In this document: positions 11,021 to 21,793 of the stretch, piece after piece | Layout: every line of letters begins with the position of its first letter | How positions within the stretch are numbered: the first letter of the stretch is position 1 | From: Phialophora verrucosa | Lineage: Eukaryota > Ascomycota > Eurotiomycetes > Chaetothyriales > Herpotrichiellaceae | Direction of reading: 5' to 3' | Assembly (NCBI GenBank): GCA_002099365.1 | Contig: MSED01000003.1 | Location: 2,108,001 to 2,172,000, forward strand | DNA: 64,000 nucleotides | Notes under the pieces: model-generated | Databases searched by the model: none | What the model was told of the DNA's origin: nothing | What the model saw: only the letters and a program-made list of their open reading frames with translations | Position numbers and translations under genes: made by a program

Positions 11021-13019
11021 TCACGCCTCATGTGGCCTCACAAGCCTGAAGCCCCGATCCGTCTTCTCCCACTTGACCTCCATCTTCTCGGCCACGCGCA
11101 CGACCTCACGCGGACTGGTGACTTCACTCACGGCGGCGCGCGCATCGCTGGTCAGCGGGTGTGAGAAGGCCGCCAGACTCGAGCCCTTCCACAGCAAGGT
11201 CTTCTCCTTGGCCGTGGTGACGATGGTGGCCACGAGCAGCAGGAGCGCCAAGCCGAGCAGGCTGGCCGGCAGGGCAAGCCAGCCCCACCGGACCTTGACG
11301 TGCGGTTTGTCCTGGTACGCGACGCCCAGGGCCGTGGGCTCGGGGTCCGGCGTCGACTGCAGGCGCATCGCGTAGCTCATCGCCTGGGCCAAGCGCGTGA
11401 AGATGGCCTGGTAGTTGCCGAAGTTTTCGCCGCCGAGGAGCAGCGCGGTCTGGCTGGTGCAGGGCGTCTTGGGGTCCACGCTGCCCGCGTCCGTCACGCT
11501 GCAGTTGCCCTGCCAGAAGGTGGAGAAGAACTGCTTGATCGAGAGGAAGTTGGGCGTCGAGTAGACGTTCGCGCTGGGGTTGTCCTTTGTGGATACGTTG
11601 GTGAACGACGAGGGCGGCTCGAGGACGTACGCGTTCTCGAGCGTGCTGTACTGGCCCGTCGTGTAGGTGTCGATGATTCTCTCGTCCAGCGCGCCGGACG
11701 CGACGGTGGTGTTGAACTTCTGCACGCAGTAGTAGATGCCGCATTCCATGGCGGCCTTGCTGGCGACCCCGAACGTCATGGCGTTGGGACTGCCGTACTC
11801 GGCAGCCGGATTGCTCGCGCCCCAGACCGTGGTGATGGCCGAAAGCACCGAGAGCGTCGTGTCGGCGTCGAAATGCGGCGAGTCGTGCACGTTGCTTGAC
11901 ATGGCGAATTGTGTGTAGTTCGTAGACGGCAGTCCCGAGCTCTCCAGACCGTTGGGGAGCGTGTAGTTGCAGTATTGCACGGGGACGGTCGTGGCCGTGG
12001 TCGAGCTCTCAGCTTGGCCATAGTACTCGTTCGAGGGAACGTGGGCGGTGCCGCACGTGCTGCGGATGGAGGCGCTGATGTCGTGGCACTTGGCGCACAT
12101 GCTCAGCGAGGTATACGTTTGCGGCCACGTGCAGTTGCCCGTCGAGCAGGATACCTTCATCTCCGGCGCGTTGACGAACCACGGGCTGGAATAGGCGCTG
12201 GAGTATTGGAAAATGCCGGAGTAGACTGCTCCGATAACGCTTCCGGGAACTTCAGTTGTATCTAGCGGGTGTCAGTCTAGGCAGGAGCACACGTCTGTGG
12301 CGGGTAAAGACTTACCGCTGGTGTATTCCCATTCCTTGTTGGTTCTCTGAATGGCTGAGGCGCCGACCGGCACTGCTCGGAGTGGGTAGACAACCAGCGC
12401 CTGAAAGGAGAAGCCAACGCCAAGGGCAGCGAGGACAATCACGGCGCCCACACATGCCAGGCGTCTGTGAAGAAGTCAGCCAACTGTTTTGGGATATTTT
12501 CGTGCACCATTTGACTCACCGACCACGCAGAGTCCACAAAAGGATGATCGATCCCAGCGGACCCCGGGCAGCAGACTCGAACTTCTGAAAGTGTGCCAGA
12601 GGCCGGCGCCCTTTCTGGAACCACACCCATTTCAACTGGTTGATCGAGGCACCGACTGGGATGAGAATGCCCGAGCTGAAGGCCGTTGCAAAGATCGAGA
12701 TGATGGTGTTGATAGTCAAGCCGAAACTCTTGCTATAATGGCCGGCACCCACGGTCAATGTCCAGTTGGGCGATTCTTTGCCATTGTGCACGGCGAGGAG
12801 GGACACGGTGCCGATGAAGCAGCCCAGCGCCAAGGTCCATCCGAAGAATTCGAAGAGCCAATATCTCTCGATGGCGTCGAGCACGCGATTCCGTAGAGCC
12901 TTGAAGGACGTTAATACATTGCCGTCCTCCGAAAAGGGCGCATGGTCGTCAGCGTCTGTTATCTGGACGTGGCCTTCCTTCTGCGACATGTTGAAGCCGT
13001 CGTGGATGTAAGTCGACAT
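11021..13019 (-). CDS. DUF3176 family membrane protein
   Basis: Proposed CDS complement(join(11021..12262, 12316..12464, 12520..13019)), about 629 aa. Introns carry GTAAGT and GTGAGT donors and keep the frame. The N-terminal part has the DUF3176 pattern: helix ERYWLFEFFGWTLALGCFIG, a second pair of helices ending SSGILIPVGASINQLKW, then the KGRRPLAHFQKFESAARGPLGS cytosolic signature. A third hydrophobic segment is encoded by the small middle exon. A long extracellular-like domain with many N-glycosylation sequons and cysteines follows (for example CSTGNCTWPQ). A last membrane helix WGWLALPASLLGLALLLLVA and a basic tail end the protein. The family is widespread in moulds and of unknown function. 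The gene is divergent from the MscS channel gene. A slightly later in-frame ATG (11th codon) is possible. Confidence 0.85.
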
Positions 13020-14002
13020 GTCTGCCGCCGGTGAGGGCTGAGCTCCAAAACACGAGGTCCCTGAGCCGACAACATCTTCGGCCGATCAGACGTGGTGCGG
13101 GCGTTCCCCTTCAAGTCCTTCAGGCGCTCGAAAATATCTCGGGTTCGACGGCGAGACCGTGGTGGCGTTCGATCCGGCAAGCTGGATGCGGAGCCCGTCG
13201 AGCGACGTTGAGCAGTGAGGAAAGGTCATGCGAGACACGCAGCCCGCGGTTCTAGGCTAGCGGAAAGAAGTCGTCGATAGTGAAGCGAGGCCCGAAATAG
13301 GCGATTGAGGGATGGAAAAGTGGAAATTGGAGAGCCCAAAAGACACATGGCAGAGGCCGGAGCGGAGCCAAGTTCAGCCACCCGGGGTCTGGACACGAAA
13401 AGGAGGAGACTTTTCACCATGTTGGCCTCGACTCGTCGCCCACGCAGTCATACCACAGCTGGCCGAAAAGGTCTTCGTCTTCGCTCGGAGCTATCAGCCG
13501 CCACGTGTGAGCGAGCCCGCTCGCTTCTGTTCGACCTCCCCCTTCGGCCAGGGCGCCGCTGAACCATGATGAATCACGCCTTCATGAACGCAGTGTCGAC
13601 CCACTGCACAACACACTACTCTGAGCTAAGGCGGACATGTGAGTCGAGAAGCTCTTCCATAGCTCCTCACATGGCGGTGTCAGACTTTTGCGCGCGGCGT
13701 CTGGATGTTTGTGGCTTGCCCTGCGATAGCTGGACGCTCCTCTTGGGACATCTAGATTCAAACCTTGCCGCCCCGTTAGGGACAAGTCCAAAGCATGGAG
13801 GATGGCGTGGAGATATCCCGTAAACGAGGTCTTTTTGTCTTTTTTGCGTGGTCCAATTTGCGGACAGTTGCAAAAAGGTAAGAATTGTCGGACAGGTAAG
13901 TTCAATTAATACCTCGCGAAGCACCCAAGGTACAGTTGACCATCCCCTTCGACCTACGGCACCCCGACCAACACCCAGCGCCTCCTCGACTTCTCATCCA
14001 GA
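13020..14002. promoter_or_regulatory. Divergent upstream region DUF3176 / MscS channel
   Basis: This 983-base gap lies between divergent genes, so both promoters must lie here. Short frames in it show no recognisable protein. Confidence 0.4.
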
Positions 14003-16333
14003 ATGGCCGGCAAAGGAGCCATTGTCACGGTGCAAGACGCCATGTCCGACTACCAGGAGAAGCAATCGAACCATTACCCCGGCGGCAGCGTGGACATGGC
14101 ACGCAAATCCTCCAGTCCCATCAACAGACCCCAAGCCCCAAGACAACTATCGGACAGCGACAACGAGGACGAAGGATTGACACAGCTTGGCATCAAGTGG
14201 CAGAGGATACGGAAGAATGTCCTCCTCCGATACATCATATACATCGTCCCGGTTGCCATACTGCTGGCCATTCCCATTGTCCTCTGCGCAACCGTGTACA
14301 AGGACAAGAAGATCATCTCCAAGTTCAAGACCGAGCTGCAGACACCGATCTTCTCTTCGAACGTCACATCTGTCGAGCCTGCTGCCGCCAACGGCACCGC
14401 GACGTACAACAACACGGCGTCCACAGTGTACCAGCAAACCACAACGACCGACGACAAGGACGGCATCCATCTGCTGGGCTTGTTCATCTGGATCGAAGTC
14501 GTCTGGGTCCTGCTGTGGGTAGCCAAACTCCTGGCTCAGGCTGTGCCCATCATCTTCCAAACCGTGGGCGGAGCAATCCACACGGGGATCCGCAAGTACT
14601 GGCTTGTGCTCAAGGCGGTCGAGATTCCCCTGTCGCTGTTCTTCTGGGCCATCCTCTCCATCGCGTCATGGTCGTTGATCTATGTCTTCGACAAGCCATT
14701 CCACGCCAAACATTCCGGCAACATCAAATGGCTGCACACGCTGCACAATGTCCTGAAGGCCACCGTCGGCGTCACGGCACTGTACCTGGTCGAGCGGATG
14801 CTCATCCAGATGATCAGCGTCAGCTACCACGGCAAGCAATTCTACGACAACATCAAGGAGCTCAAGACTCTGAGCCGCGCCATCGAAACCATGTACGACG
14901 TCTCGCGGCAGAGGTTCTACGACAACCACCCGCTCTTCATCGAGGACGACCTCGATATCCACGACACCAAGGGCTACCGAAAAGACCGACATGGCCGCCT
15001 TCGGAACAAGGATCAATCGACGGCCGAGTTCATGACCAATCTGAGTAGCACTGCCGACAAGCTGACCTCTGTGGTGGGTTACCTGGTCAGCGATATCGCA
15101 GGGAAGCAAGTCCTCATGCCGACTGCTTCGGGACCGATCGTCGAGGCAGCCCTCGAACGTCCCGTCAGCGCCGAAGCCCTGGCCCGACGGATCTGGAACT
15201 CCTTCACCAACTTCGGAGAGACACAGCTGGATCAAGGCACCATCATCACCATGCTGGGGCCCGGCCGCGAGTCACAAGCAGTGTACATCCACAGCAAAGT
15301 CGACGCCGACGAGAACGGCGACCTCACGATGGAGGAGATGGTCGAACTCGTCAAGAAGGTGGCCTCGGATCGCCAGACCATCTGGGAAGGCGCCAACAAC
15401 GTCAAGGACGCCATCAAGGTGCTCGACCGCGTGCTCGGCGTCTTCGTCCTGATCTTTGTCTTCCTCATCTACGCCGCGTTCTTCTCCGACTACCTCGCCA
15501 ACCACTACACGCAGATCTGGTCCGCCTTCACGGGTTGCTCGTTCCTGTTCGCCAGCACGGCGGGTGAACTGTTCGCGGCCTGCATCACCGTCTTCATCAA
15601 GCACCCGTACGACGTGGGCGACCGGATCAACGTCAACGACACGGAGATGGACGTGGTCAAGATCTCGCTCCTGTACTCGGTCTTCCGCGAGGTCAACTCC
15701 AAGCAGATGGTGCAGATCCCCAACAGCGTCATCAATGGCGTGTGGATCAAGAACCTGACGCGGTCCAAAGAACTGCGAGAGCAAATCACCCTGAACGTCC
15801 ACGTCGGGACCTCGTTCGACGACATCGAGACCCTGCGCGCCGAGATGCTCAACTTCCTCACGGAGAACAAGCGCGACTTCATGCCCGAGATCGACATCCA
15901 GCTGTTCTCCATCGCCGACCTGTCCAAGCTGGAGCTCCGCATCGAGTTCCAGCACAAGGCCAAGTTCGCGTCCGACCACGTCCGCGCACAGCACCGCTCC
16001 AAGTTCATCTGCGCGCTGCTTACCGCCGTGCGCAAGGTGCCCATCGACGGGCCGGGCGGGTCTGGCCCTGGCTCCGGGTCGATGGAGTCGCCGACCTACA
16101 GCGTGACCATCACGGACGACATTGCCAAGGCCGCGAGGGCCAAGTTCGACGAAGAAAAGGACAAGAAGAGGATGAATCCCAAGAACAAGCCCGTGGAAAG
16201 CGAGATCGGCGTCGCCGTCGGAGGAGGACCTCTCGGCAGCACCGGTCTGCAAGTCGTGCCCAGCACGGCAAGGAGCCGCGTAGGCGGTGGTCTGGGATCC
16301 GACGACTTTACAAACATTTCTTTACATCGGTGA
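14003..16333 (+). CDS. MscS-type mechanosensitive ion channel with EF-hand (Msy1/Msy2 class)
   Basis: A single-exon 776-aa protein. It opens under membrane tension; the fission yeast relatives Msy1/Msy2 sit in the endoplasmic reticulum and control calcium after hypo-osmotic shock. Hydrophobic segments are at about residues 75-97, 155-180 and 205-235. A cytosolic EF-hand calcium loop VDADENGDLTMEE lies near residues 432-445. Two further helices follow (VLGVFVLIFVFLIYAAFFSDY and TGCSFLFASTAGELFAACITV). The MscS beta domain comes next (HPYDVGDRINVNDTEMDVV, then SVFREVNSKQMVQIPNSVI), and a basic tail ends the chain. The EF-hand just before the pore helices is typical of fungal members. The start ATG follows a short leader and is preceded by no longer in-frame extension of interest. 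Confidence 0.93.
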   Translation: MAGKGAIVTVQDAMSDYQEKQSNHYPGGSVDMARKSSSPINRPQAPRQLSDSDNEDEGLTQLGIKWQRIRKNVLLRYIIYIVPVAILLAIPIVLCATVYKDKKIISKFKTELQTPIFSSNVTSVEPAAANGTATYNNTASTVYQQTTTTDDKDGIHLLGLFIWIEVVWVLLWVAKLLAQAVPIIFQTVGGAIHTGIRKYWLVLKAVEIPLSLFFWAILSIASWSLIYVFDKPFHAKHSGNIKWLHTLHNVLKATVGVTALYLVERMLIQMISVSYHGKQFYDNIKELKTLSRAIETMYDVSRQRFYDNHPLFIEDDLDIHDTKGYRKDRHGRLRNKDQSTAEFMTNLSSTADKLTSVVGYLVSDIAGKQVLMPTASGPIVEAALERPVSAEALARRIWNSFTNFGETQLDQGTIITMLGPGRESQAVYIHSKVDADENGDLTMEEMVELVKKVASDRQTIWEGANNVKDAIKVLDRVLGVFVLIFVFLIYAAFFSDYLANHYTQIWSAFTGCSFLFASTAGELFAACITVFIKHPYDVGDRINVNDTEMDVVKISLLYSVFREVNSKQMVQIPNSVINGVWIKNLTRSKELREQITLNVHVGTSFDDIETLRAEMLNFLTENKRDFMPEIDIQLFSIADLSKLELRIEFQHKAKFASDHVRAQHRSKFICALLTAVRKVPIDGPGGSGPGSGSMESPTYSVTITDDIAKAARAKFDEEKDKKRMNPKNKPVESEIGVAVGGGPLGSTGLQVVPSTARSRVGGGLGSDDFTNISLHR

Positions 16334-16906
16334 GGACGCGCATTGAGGGCATGAATTTCATCCATGAGCATAGTTTTTGTCACAGTCGACATCCTTTTAA
16401 GCAAGGCGATTAGGGGTTCACGGTTTGGGGTGCCGGGTAGAGTAGACTGGAAATATTCTGGGGACACGTGTCACGGAAGAGATGTACTTGAGGGACCTTA
16501 CCTACTTCACGATCCATCACCTAATGGCAAGACAGACTAATTCACTTGAAGACCATGATTGTTTCGACCGAGACACTGCGTGAGGCGGGTGGATGGCCGA
16601 TGGTTGATTGTCCTGTGTACTCCCACACTCCCACTCCGTACCTACACAGTCCGTGAGTCCTCCGTAGTTGGCGCTGCCCATTCTTACGTCATCAGCCGAG
16701 GCTCTCGCTTTGACTCCAACCGTCGCGATTCGAATTCTATTGACAGACTGAACTGTACGGAATACAAACAACAATGCCTCTAGTATCGTCATGCACCTAG
16801 CTCGACCCTGTCAATCGAGTCTCTGAGATCCATTCAGCCTCTATTCATTCCTCCTTGTCGATCGTATACACTCACCCACTCACACCGGTGCACCCTCACC
16901 GCGGCA
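16334..16906. other. Intergenic, no gene seen
   Basis: This is the 3' flank of the MscS gene and the upstream region of the thioesterase gene. No convincing reading frame is present. Confidence 0.35.
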
Positions 16907-17726
16907 ATGCTCGGCCTCGACATCGCCTCGAAGCGAAAACGCAAGCTCTCAGACTATCCGTACCGCCTGGAATATCGACTAAGATGGTGAGTCAGTACGT
17001 ACGTGGTCCACGCATTTGGGTGTGTGAGCAGGGGAGTCCGTAGGGATGTGAGTGAAGGCGGTGGTGGTGGTACTACTGCTGCTATTGCTGCTCAAAGCCA
17101 ACTCAAGCCAACTAAAAGAGGAGAAGAAAAGAGAAGGACTTCTATTCCCACTCCCCTACTCAACCCAAATCATAACTAGATCCACTGTAGCCACTTCCTC
17201 GATCCCTAATGGCCCACAGCACAAGACCCTTCGAAATGTTTTCTGCTTCTTGCTTCTTGCTTCCTCCTCCGTCTCACCACTCACCCCATACTAAGAGATG
17301 ATCCTCCCGCGCAGGAACGACAACGACGTCTTCGGACACATGAACAACCCCCTGTACGGCGTCCTGTGCGACAGCATCGCCAACCAGTTCCTGATCGAGC
17401 GGTGCGGCTACACGATGAACAAGGGCCCCTTCAGCGCCATCATCGCAAACACCTACTTCGACTACTTCGGCAGCGTCGAGTATCCCGGCATGGTGGACGT
17501 CGGGCTGCGCGTCGCCCGCCTGGGCACCTCGAGCGTCGTGTACGAGGTCGGCGTGTTCAAGCGGGGTGACGACGATGTCAAGGCCGTGGGCGGGAGCATG
17601 CATGTCTGGGTCGTCAACGAGGGGGGCGTGCTCGGTCGCCCGGCCAAGGAGGGCATGCCCGCGCCGGTGAGGCGCGAGTATGAGACGTTGATGGAGGGGC
17701 CGGGGGCCGTGGGAGCGAAGCTATAA
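16907..17726 (+). CDS. 4HBT hotdog-fold thioesterase
   Basis: Proposed CDS join(16907..16986, 17315..17726), about 163 aa. The donor GTGAGT is at 16987 and the acceptor CGCGCAG at 17308-17314. Splicing restores the family signature across the junction: YRLEYRLRW then NDNDVFGHMNNPLYG, where the NDxDxxGHMNN motif holds the 4-hydroxybenzoyl-CoA thioesterase-type catalytic Asp. The rest follows the hotdog pattern (ANTYFDYFGSVEYPG, then a long strand VVYEVGVFKRGDDDVKAVGGSMHVWV). It should hydrolyse an acyl-CoA or similar thioester; the substrate is unknown. The intron is long for this genome (328 bases). An ATG at 17298, just before the acceptor, would give a shorter protein lacking the first strand, so the spliced form is preferred. 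Confidence 0.85.
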
Positions 17727-17804
17727 CTCTCATGATCCGATAGATCTATAGGGCTAGTAGACTAGACTGGCCTTACGATCGCTGTACAGCATCGCGCGGC
17801 TACC

Positions 17805-18749
17805 CTACCCCTTCCACACCTCCAGACACGCCGTGTTAAAGGCCTCGGGAAACTCCCACATGCAGGCGTGTCCGCCCTGGGTCGTCACCCAAACACTCCC
17901 CTCGATCAAGGCGTGCAACTCGCGCGACAAACTCACGGGGATCAAAATGTCACCCTCCCCAGCCAGGACTACGACTCGCATGCCCTTGGCCCCCGTACGC
18001 CCCAGCTTCCCGACCACACCCCGCGTGTCGAACGTCGTAATGACATTCAATTGCGCGAGATAACTCTGCAGGCCCATGTCCCGATCGATCTGCGCCATCT
18101 CCGCCTCCATAGCCTGCACGTCCGCTGTCTTGCTCTCGTCCGAGAAGAAAGCAGGGGTGAACGCCCAGAGGGCCACGTCGCGCATCACGTCCGCAATGCT
18201 CATTCGGCCGGCCATGTCGCGCCAGAGGGCGAACATGCGGGAGCAGAACGGGCCGGGCGCCGCGTACGTGCAGGCCAGCGTGAGGCTGAGGACTTCGCCT
18301 CCTCCCTCCATGCCGGGGAGACAGTAGGTCAGCGCATAGGTCTGGGCGATCATGCCCCCCATGCTCACTCCGAGGACGTGATACGGCTTCGGCACTGCGA
18401 GGGCGGTGATCAGGCGGCGCAGATCGGAGGCCATGGTGGCCGCGGTGTAGGCTTCATCGTCGCGCGAGGGGCGGGACGACAGGCCGACGCCGCGGTTGTC
18501 GTAGGTGAGGACCGTGTAGCCTGCCGCGGTGAATGCGGGGACTTGAGTTGACCAGGTCTGTTGCGGGTCGGCGAGGCCGTTGATGAGGATGATCCAAGGG
18601 GGAGGGGCCCTTTCTGCTTGGGGTGTTGGCGGTAGGTGGATCGTGTAGTTGATCTGGATTGTGTCGGAAATGTGGTGATAGGGCATTTTGCGTCGAGCGA
18701 AGTGGTTGCTTCTGTACCCTGACCAGTACTGTCCTAGGTAATCTTCCAA
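17805..18749 (-). CDS. Alpha/beta-hydrolase fold enzyme
   Basis: A 314-aa single-frame protein. It has the classic hydrolase layout: oxyanion region IILINGLADPQQTW, the turn YDNRGVGLSSRP, nucleophile elbow GVSMGGMIAQ (Ser near residue 139), an acid in LAGEGDILIP and the catalytic His in TTQGGHACMWEFPEAF near the C-terminus. It is cytosolic, as no signal peptide is seen. The closest general type is the epoxide hydrolase/esterase/lactonase group; the substrate cannot be told. The start is uncertain: the second Met (18686, MPYHHISDT) fits the family N-terminus about as well as 18749. It is convergent with the thioesterase gene, only 78 bases apart. Confidence 0.88.
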   Translation of the reverse strand: MEDYLGQYWSGYRSNHFARRKMPYHHISDTIQINYTIHLPPTPQAERAPPPWIILINGLADPQQTWSTQVPAFTAAGYTVLTYDNRGVGLSSRPSRDDEAYTAATMASDLRRLITALAVPKPYHVLGVSMGGMIAQTYALTYCLPGMEGGGEVLSLTLACTYAAPGPFCSRMFALWRDMAGRMSIADVMRDVALWAFTPAFFSDESKTADVQAMEAEMAQIDRDMGLQSYLAQLNVITTFDTRGVVGKLGRTGAKGMRVVVLAGEGDILIPVSLSRELHALIEGSVWVTTQGGHACMWEFPEAFNTACLEVWKG

Positions 18750-19285
18750 TATCCGTGGAGTCTGCAGTGGCTTAGTCCCGTTGGCGTCGTAGACGTGTCT
18801 CCAGAATCAATGGGACAGATTTCGCGTTGGTGGGAGGGACGAATTCAGCTCAATGGGGCCACGAGGATGAGATTGAATGCGGCACGATGTGGACACGAAA
18901 AAGCCGGTTCTGCTGGCGCCTCGGTTTGGCAGAGGTAGTGAACAACGACATTGTCATGATTCTTGGGCAAAGCATGGGAGACTGGAAATGTCGGTGTTTT
19001 CCGTCGAGCTGACAACTCCGACAAGGCTGGGACGGTAGAGAGATGGCATGGATATCTTGAATCCATTCTCCCGACGTCTAGGCTTCCAGTCATTCGATAT
19101 GCCTCGCTTTGTGCAATTCCCATCCATTCCATCAGGACCCAATCCATCGACACGCCAAATCCCTACCAACATAACCCGGAAGATTCATCTGTGATTTCAT
19201 AAAATGATCTTAGACAGTGCCAGATCTGTACACCCAACCCTGCCAAAACACAAATCTATAGGCCACCGATGCACAAATACGTTGT
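18750..19285. other. Intergenic, no gene seen
   Basis: This is the upstream region of the hydrolase gene and the 3' flank of the GT32 gene, both on the minus strand. Nothing recognisable is present. Confidence 0.35.
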
Positions 19286-20657
19286 CTATTGATCCTCGTG
19301 AAGCTTCCGCACGTTTCCTTCATCATGGCCCCCGCTCGTCCAGGTATGACTCCAGTAAGTAATGGCGTAGCTTGGCCAATGATCCGTGGCCAGTAATTGC
19401 TTACACCTCTCAGCACTGAAGGTGTTCTTGGTTGCCCAGCAGATCTGCCGAAACGCCTCGCCGTCACGCTCCCAGGAATAGGGGTAGACATACTGAAACG
19501 GCAGCACCTCGACGGAATGTTTCAGTCCCTTGCGCGGATTGAATTGTTTGGCGGTCGGATTCTTAGCCACGTGCTTGTCGAGGGCTTCTCCAACCCATTT
19601 GCCGTCGGGCTCGTTGTACTCCTTGATCATATCGTAGAGTTTTCCAGGCCCCGTAACTCCTTCGACCGAGTCGGTATTGCCGTCGCTCATTTGTTTCATG
19701 ACGGATTCCAACACGATGAGGAAGAAAGGGTGGCCCGGGGTAGATGCCATCCATGCATTGGGAATCGAGTTTGAGGAGCCCGTGTCGGTGCCCATTCGTC
19801 CAAAGAACGCCTTGCGGCCACTTTTGGGTAGATTAGGTGCTTGCGATTTGGGCTTCGTATGTGTGATGGTGGATACATTGAATTCGGCAAACATCTGATC
19901 GTGAGGTCGTAAACATTCGACGTCCAAATCGGCGTAGACGCTATACATCGGTTAGCTCCTCCGGGTGCAACTTGCGGAGATCGATTTCGCACCCGCCAAA
20001 CATATACATGTATAGATTCCGCACCAGGTCCGCACGATATATTACCCCCGGCAGTCCCAGATATGTCTTTAACAACCATGGAAAATGCGTCCTGACCAAC
20101 TCTTCATTGTCTTCGTCCGTCCACAGCACCCATTCCCAGTCAGGGTGCTGCTGTCTGCACGTCGAGCTCCATCGCTCAAACTTCGCAGGGAGCTCCGTTG
20201 AGGACCAGCTCTGGTGTATAAGCTTGGGGATGGCTTGCAGGTCGCGGGAGATCGGTCTCTTCATCAGTTCCACTGGCCTCAGCGACTTCGCCTGCTTCTT
20301 GTGTGAATGTCTCCAAGAACTCATATGAGAGGCGGAGCCGCTGCTGGAGTTGGCTCCATGGTTACCGCCCATTGATGTCGGGTCGTAATTCGATCCTGTC
20401 ATGTATATGATGGCGAGAGCCGCCAGAAAAAGGCATGCAATCCATCGTAATGACCTTCGTGAGCTATAGATCTGCTGGAGGGGGTTTCCGTTCCGAGATG
20501 GACTTGAGTCCATGCTTCCCATGGTACGAGAGAAGGGACGGGCACAAGGCTTCGAATTATGCGTTGTGACGCTCTTCGTAGGTCTAGATCGGAGGTATGC
20601 TACTGTAAGTGGGAGAACAACGAAAAGAGCGGCTAGGGTTAGTGACAGACGGTCCAA
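19286..20657 (-). CDS. Glycosyltransferase family 32 (OCH1/MIPC-synthase-like), type II membrane protein
   Basis: Proposed CDS complement(join(19286..19940, 19993..20657)), about 439 aa. The 52-base intron starts GTGCGA and ends GTATAG. Joining restores the GT32 core YMYMFGG then VYADLDVECLRP, whose DxD motif binds the metal and sugar nucleotide. Upstream is the family opening IPKLIHQSWSSTELPAKFERW and WEWVLWTDEDNEELV; downstream is SIPNAWMASTPGHPFF and the C-terminal YAITYWSHTW. A single hydrophobic anchor at about residues 70-90 (WIACLFLAALAIIYMTG) marks a Golgi type II topology. A later start at the Met of MGSMDSS (20522) is possible, as it would bring the anchor nearer to the N-terminus. 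It likely transfers mannose or another hexose to a glycan or sphingolipid. The neighbour 1.1 kb away is a second type II glycosyltransferase. Confidence 0.88.
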
Positions 20658-21793
20658 AAGGAAGAAGCAGTTGCGACCACGACCATGAGGTCAAGGGATT
20701 CTCTACATACAATCCAACAGCAAACGCAAGGGGTGACGCCAAGGGTGGGATCATCTATCTTTCATGAATTTGAGGTGCTCGAATTTTGCCGGAGTAGGAC
20801 AAGTCTCAGGGGCTCGGGTAGTGGGAATATCGGTGGAGGTCTCGGCTTGCGAATAGAACGCACGGTCAGCTGGTTCCTGAAGAGGATGTGGCTTGCCATG
20901 CTCTCAGAGACACGCCAACGTCGGTCGAGGACAGATCCTGTACACGCTGGTAGTTCGTCCTCAATCGAGCAAAGGACCTGTTGAGGGCAAATCCGGCCGT
21001 TGCGTCGATGGAAGCGAGAACTGGCCAGATCAACCTTGCCTCAGTTGAGCCTTACTTCGAGAGGGCCGAGTCTCTGAAACCCTGGCCCCTGCGCCAAGGC
21101 TTGTCCCTCGGAAATCGCTGTGGCGCAAGCCTATGTAAACGAGGAAATGAACCTTCCCGGGTGCTAATCATGTCTAGCCTATTTTGCTTATCGATAAACA
21201 CAAGTCGCGCTCGTCTTGAACGTGTCGCGTCTGGCCTATTCGGCGATATTACAGTGCAAAGACACGTTTCACAGTGAGGATGCCACACTGCTGAATCTCA
21301 AGCATGTCTTCTGGCATTACAGTAAGCAGTGAAAGACGTCTCTCGTTGATCGTGTTCGATTGACAAGGTGGTCGGCAAGAAATGCACCCATCCGTCCCGT
21401 TGCTCATCAAACAGGGAGAATTTCGTCGGCCCAGCAGACAGGGCCAATCCAACGGCATGTGTGGGATTCTAACGGTATTTGTTGACGAATGCGTGTGATG
21501 ACGGTGAAACGTGTACAAACTCTGATACGCTCGTCCCTTATGATCTTCACGCGACATCAGGACCACTGGCACGGGATGATGCTGTGTCTCCGAAACTTGT
21601 TCAACCTTAGACCTGCTCGGCCCTAGGCTCGCCTCAAAAAGCTCCCGGACCATATAGGACGGCGACCGGAGATCAAAAAGCCCCTTCCCAAGATTCGATC
21701 TCGTTATTTGGCTTTCGTTATCTTTGACAGGAAACCTTCCCCAACGGGGCCTTGTAAACTGAAACAAACGTCTGGATCGTGAGTCTTCAAACT
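20658..21793. other. Intergenic between two glycosyltransferase genes
   Basis: 1.1 kb with only short, non-conserved frames on both strands (the longest is 172 codons, minus, 21249-21767, without family features). It presumably holds the GT32 promoter and the GT25 3' region. Confidence 0.35.

Noticed and set aside
11300..11899. 199-codon plus-strand frame opposite the DUF3176 gene
   Set aside because: Arg/Val-rich antisense shadow of a conserved membrane protein.
13936..15048. 370-codon plus-strand frame overlapping the MscS start
   Set aside because: An His/Arg/Gln-rich translation in another phase of the channel gene, with no domain; a shadow.
15272..16252. 326-codon open frame on the minus strand inside the MscS gene
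   Set aside because: It lies fully antisense to a well-supported channel; its Val/Asp/Leu/Gly-rich composition is the codon shadow of GC-rich coding DNA.
21249..21767. 172-codon minus-strand frame between the glycosyltransferase genes
   Set aside because: No family resemblance or conserved motif seen, no splice-linked exons.
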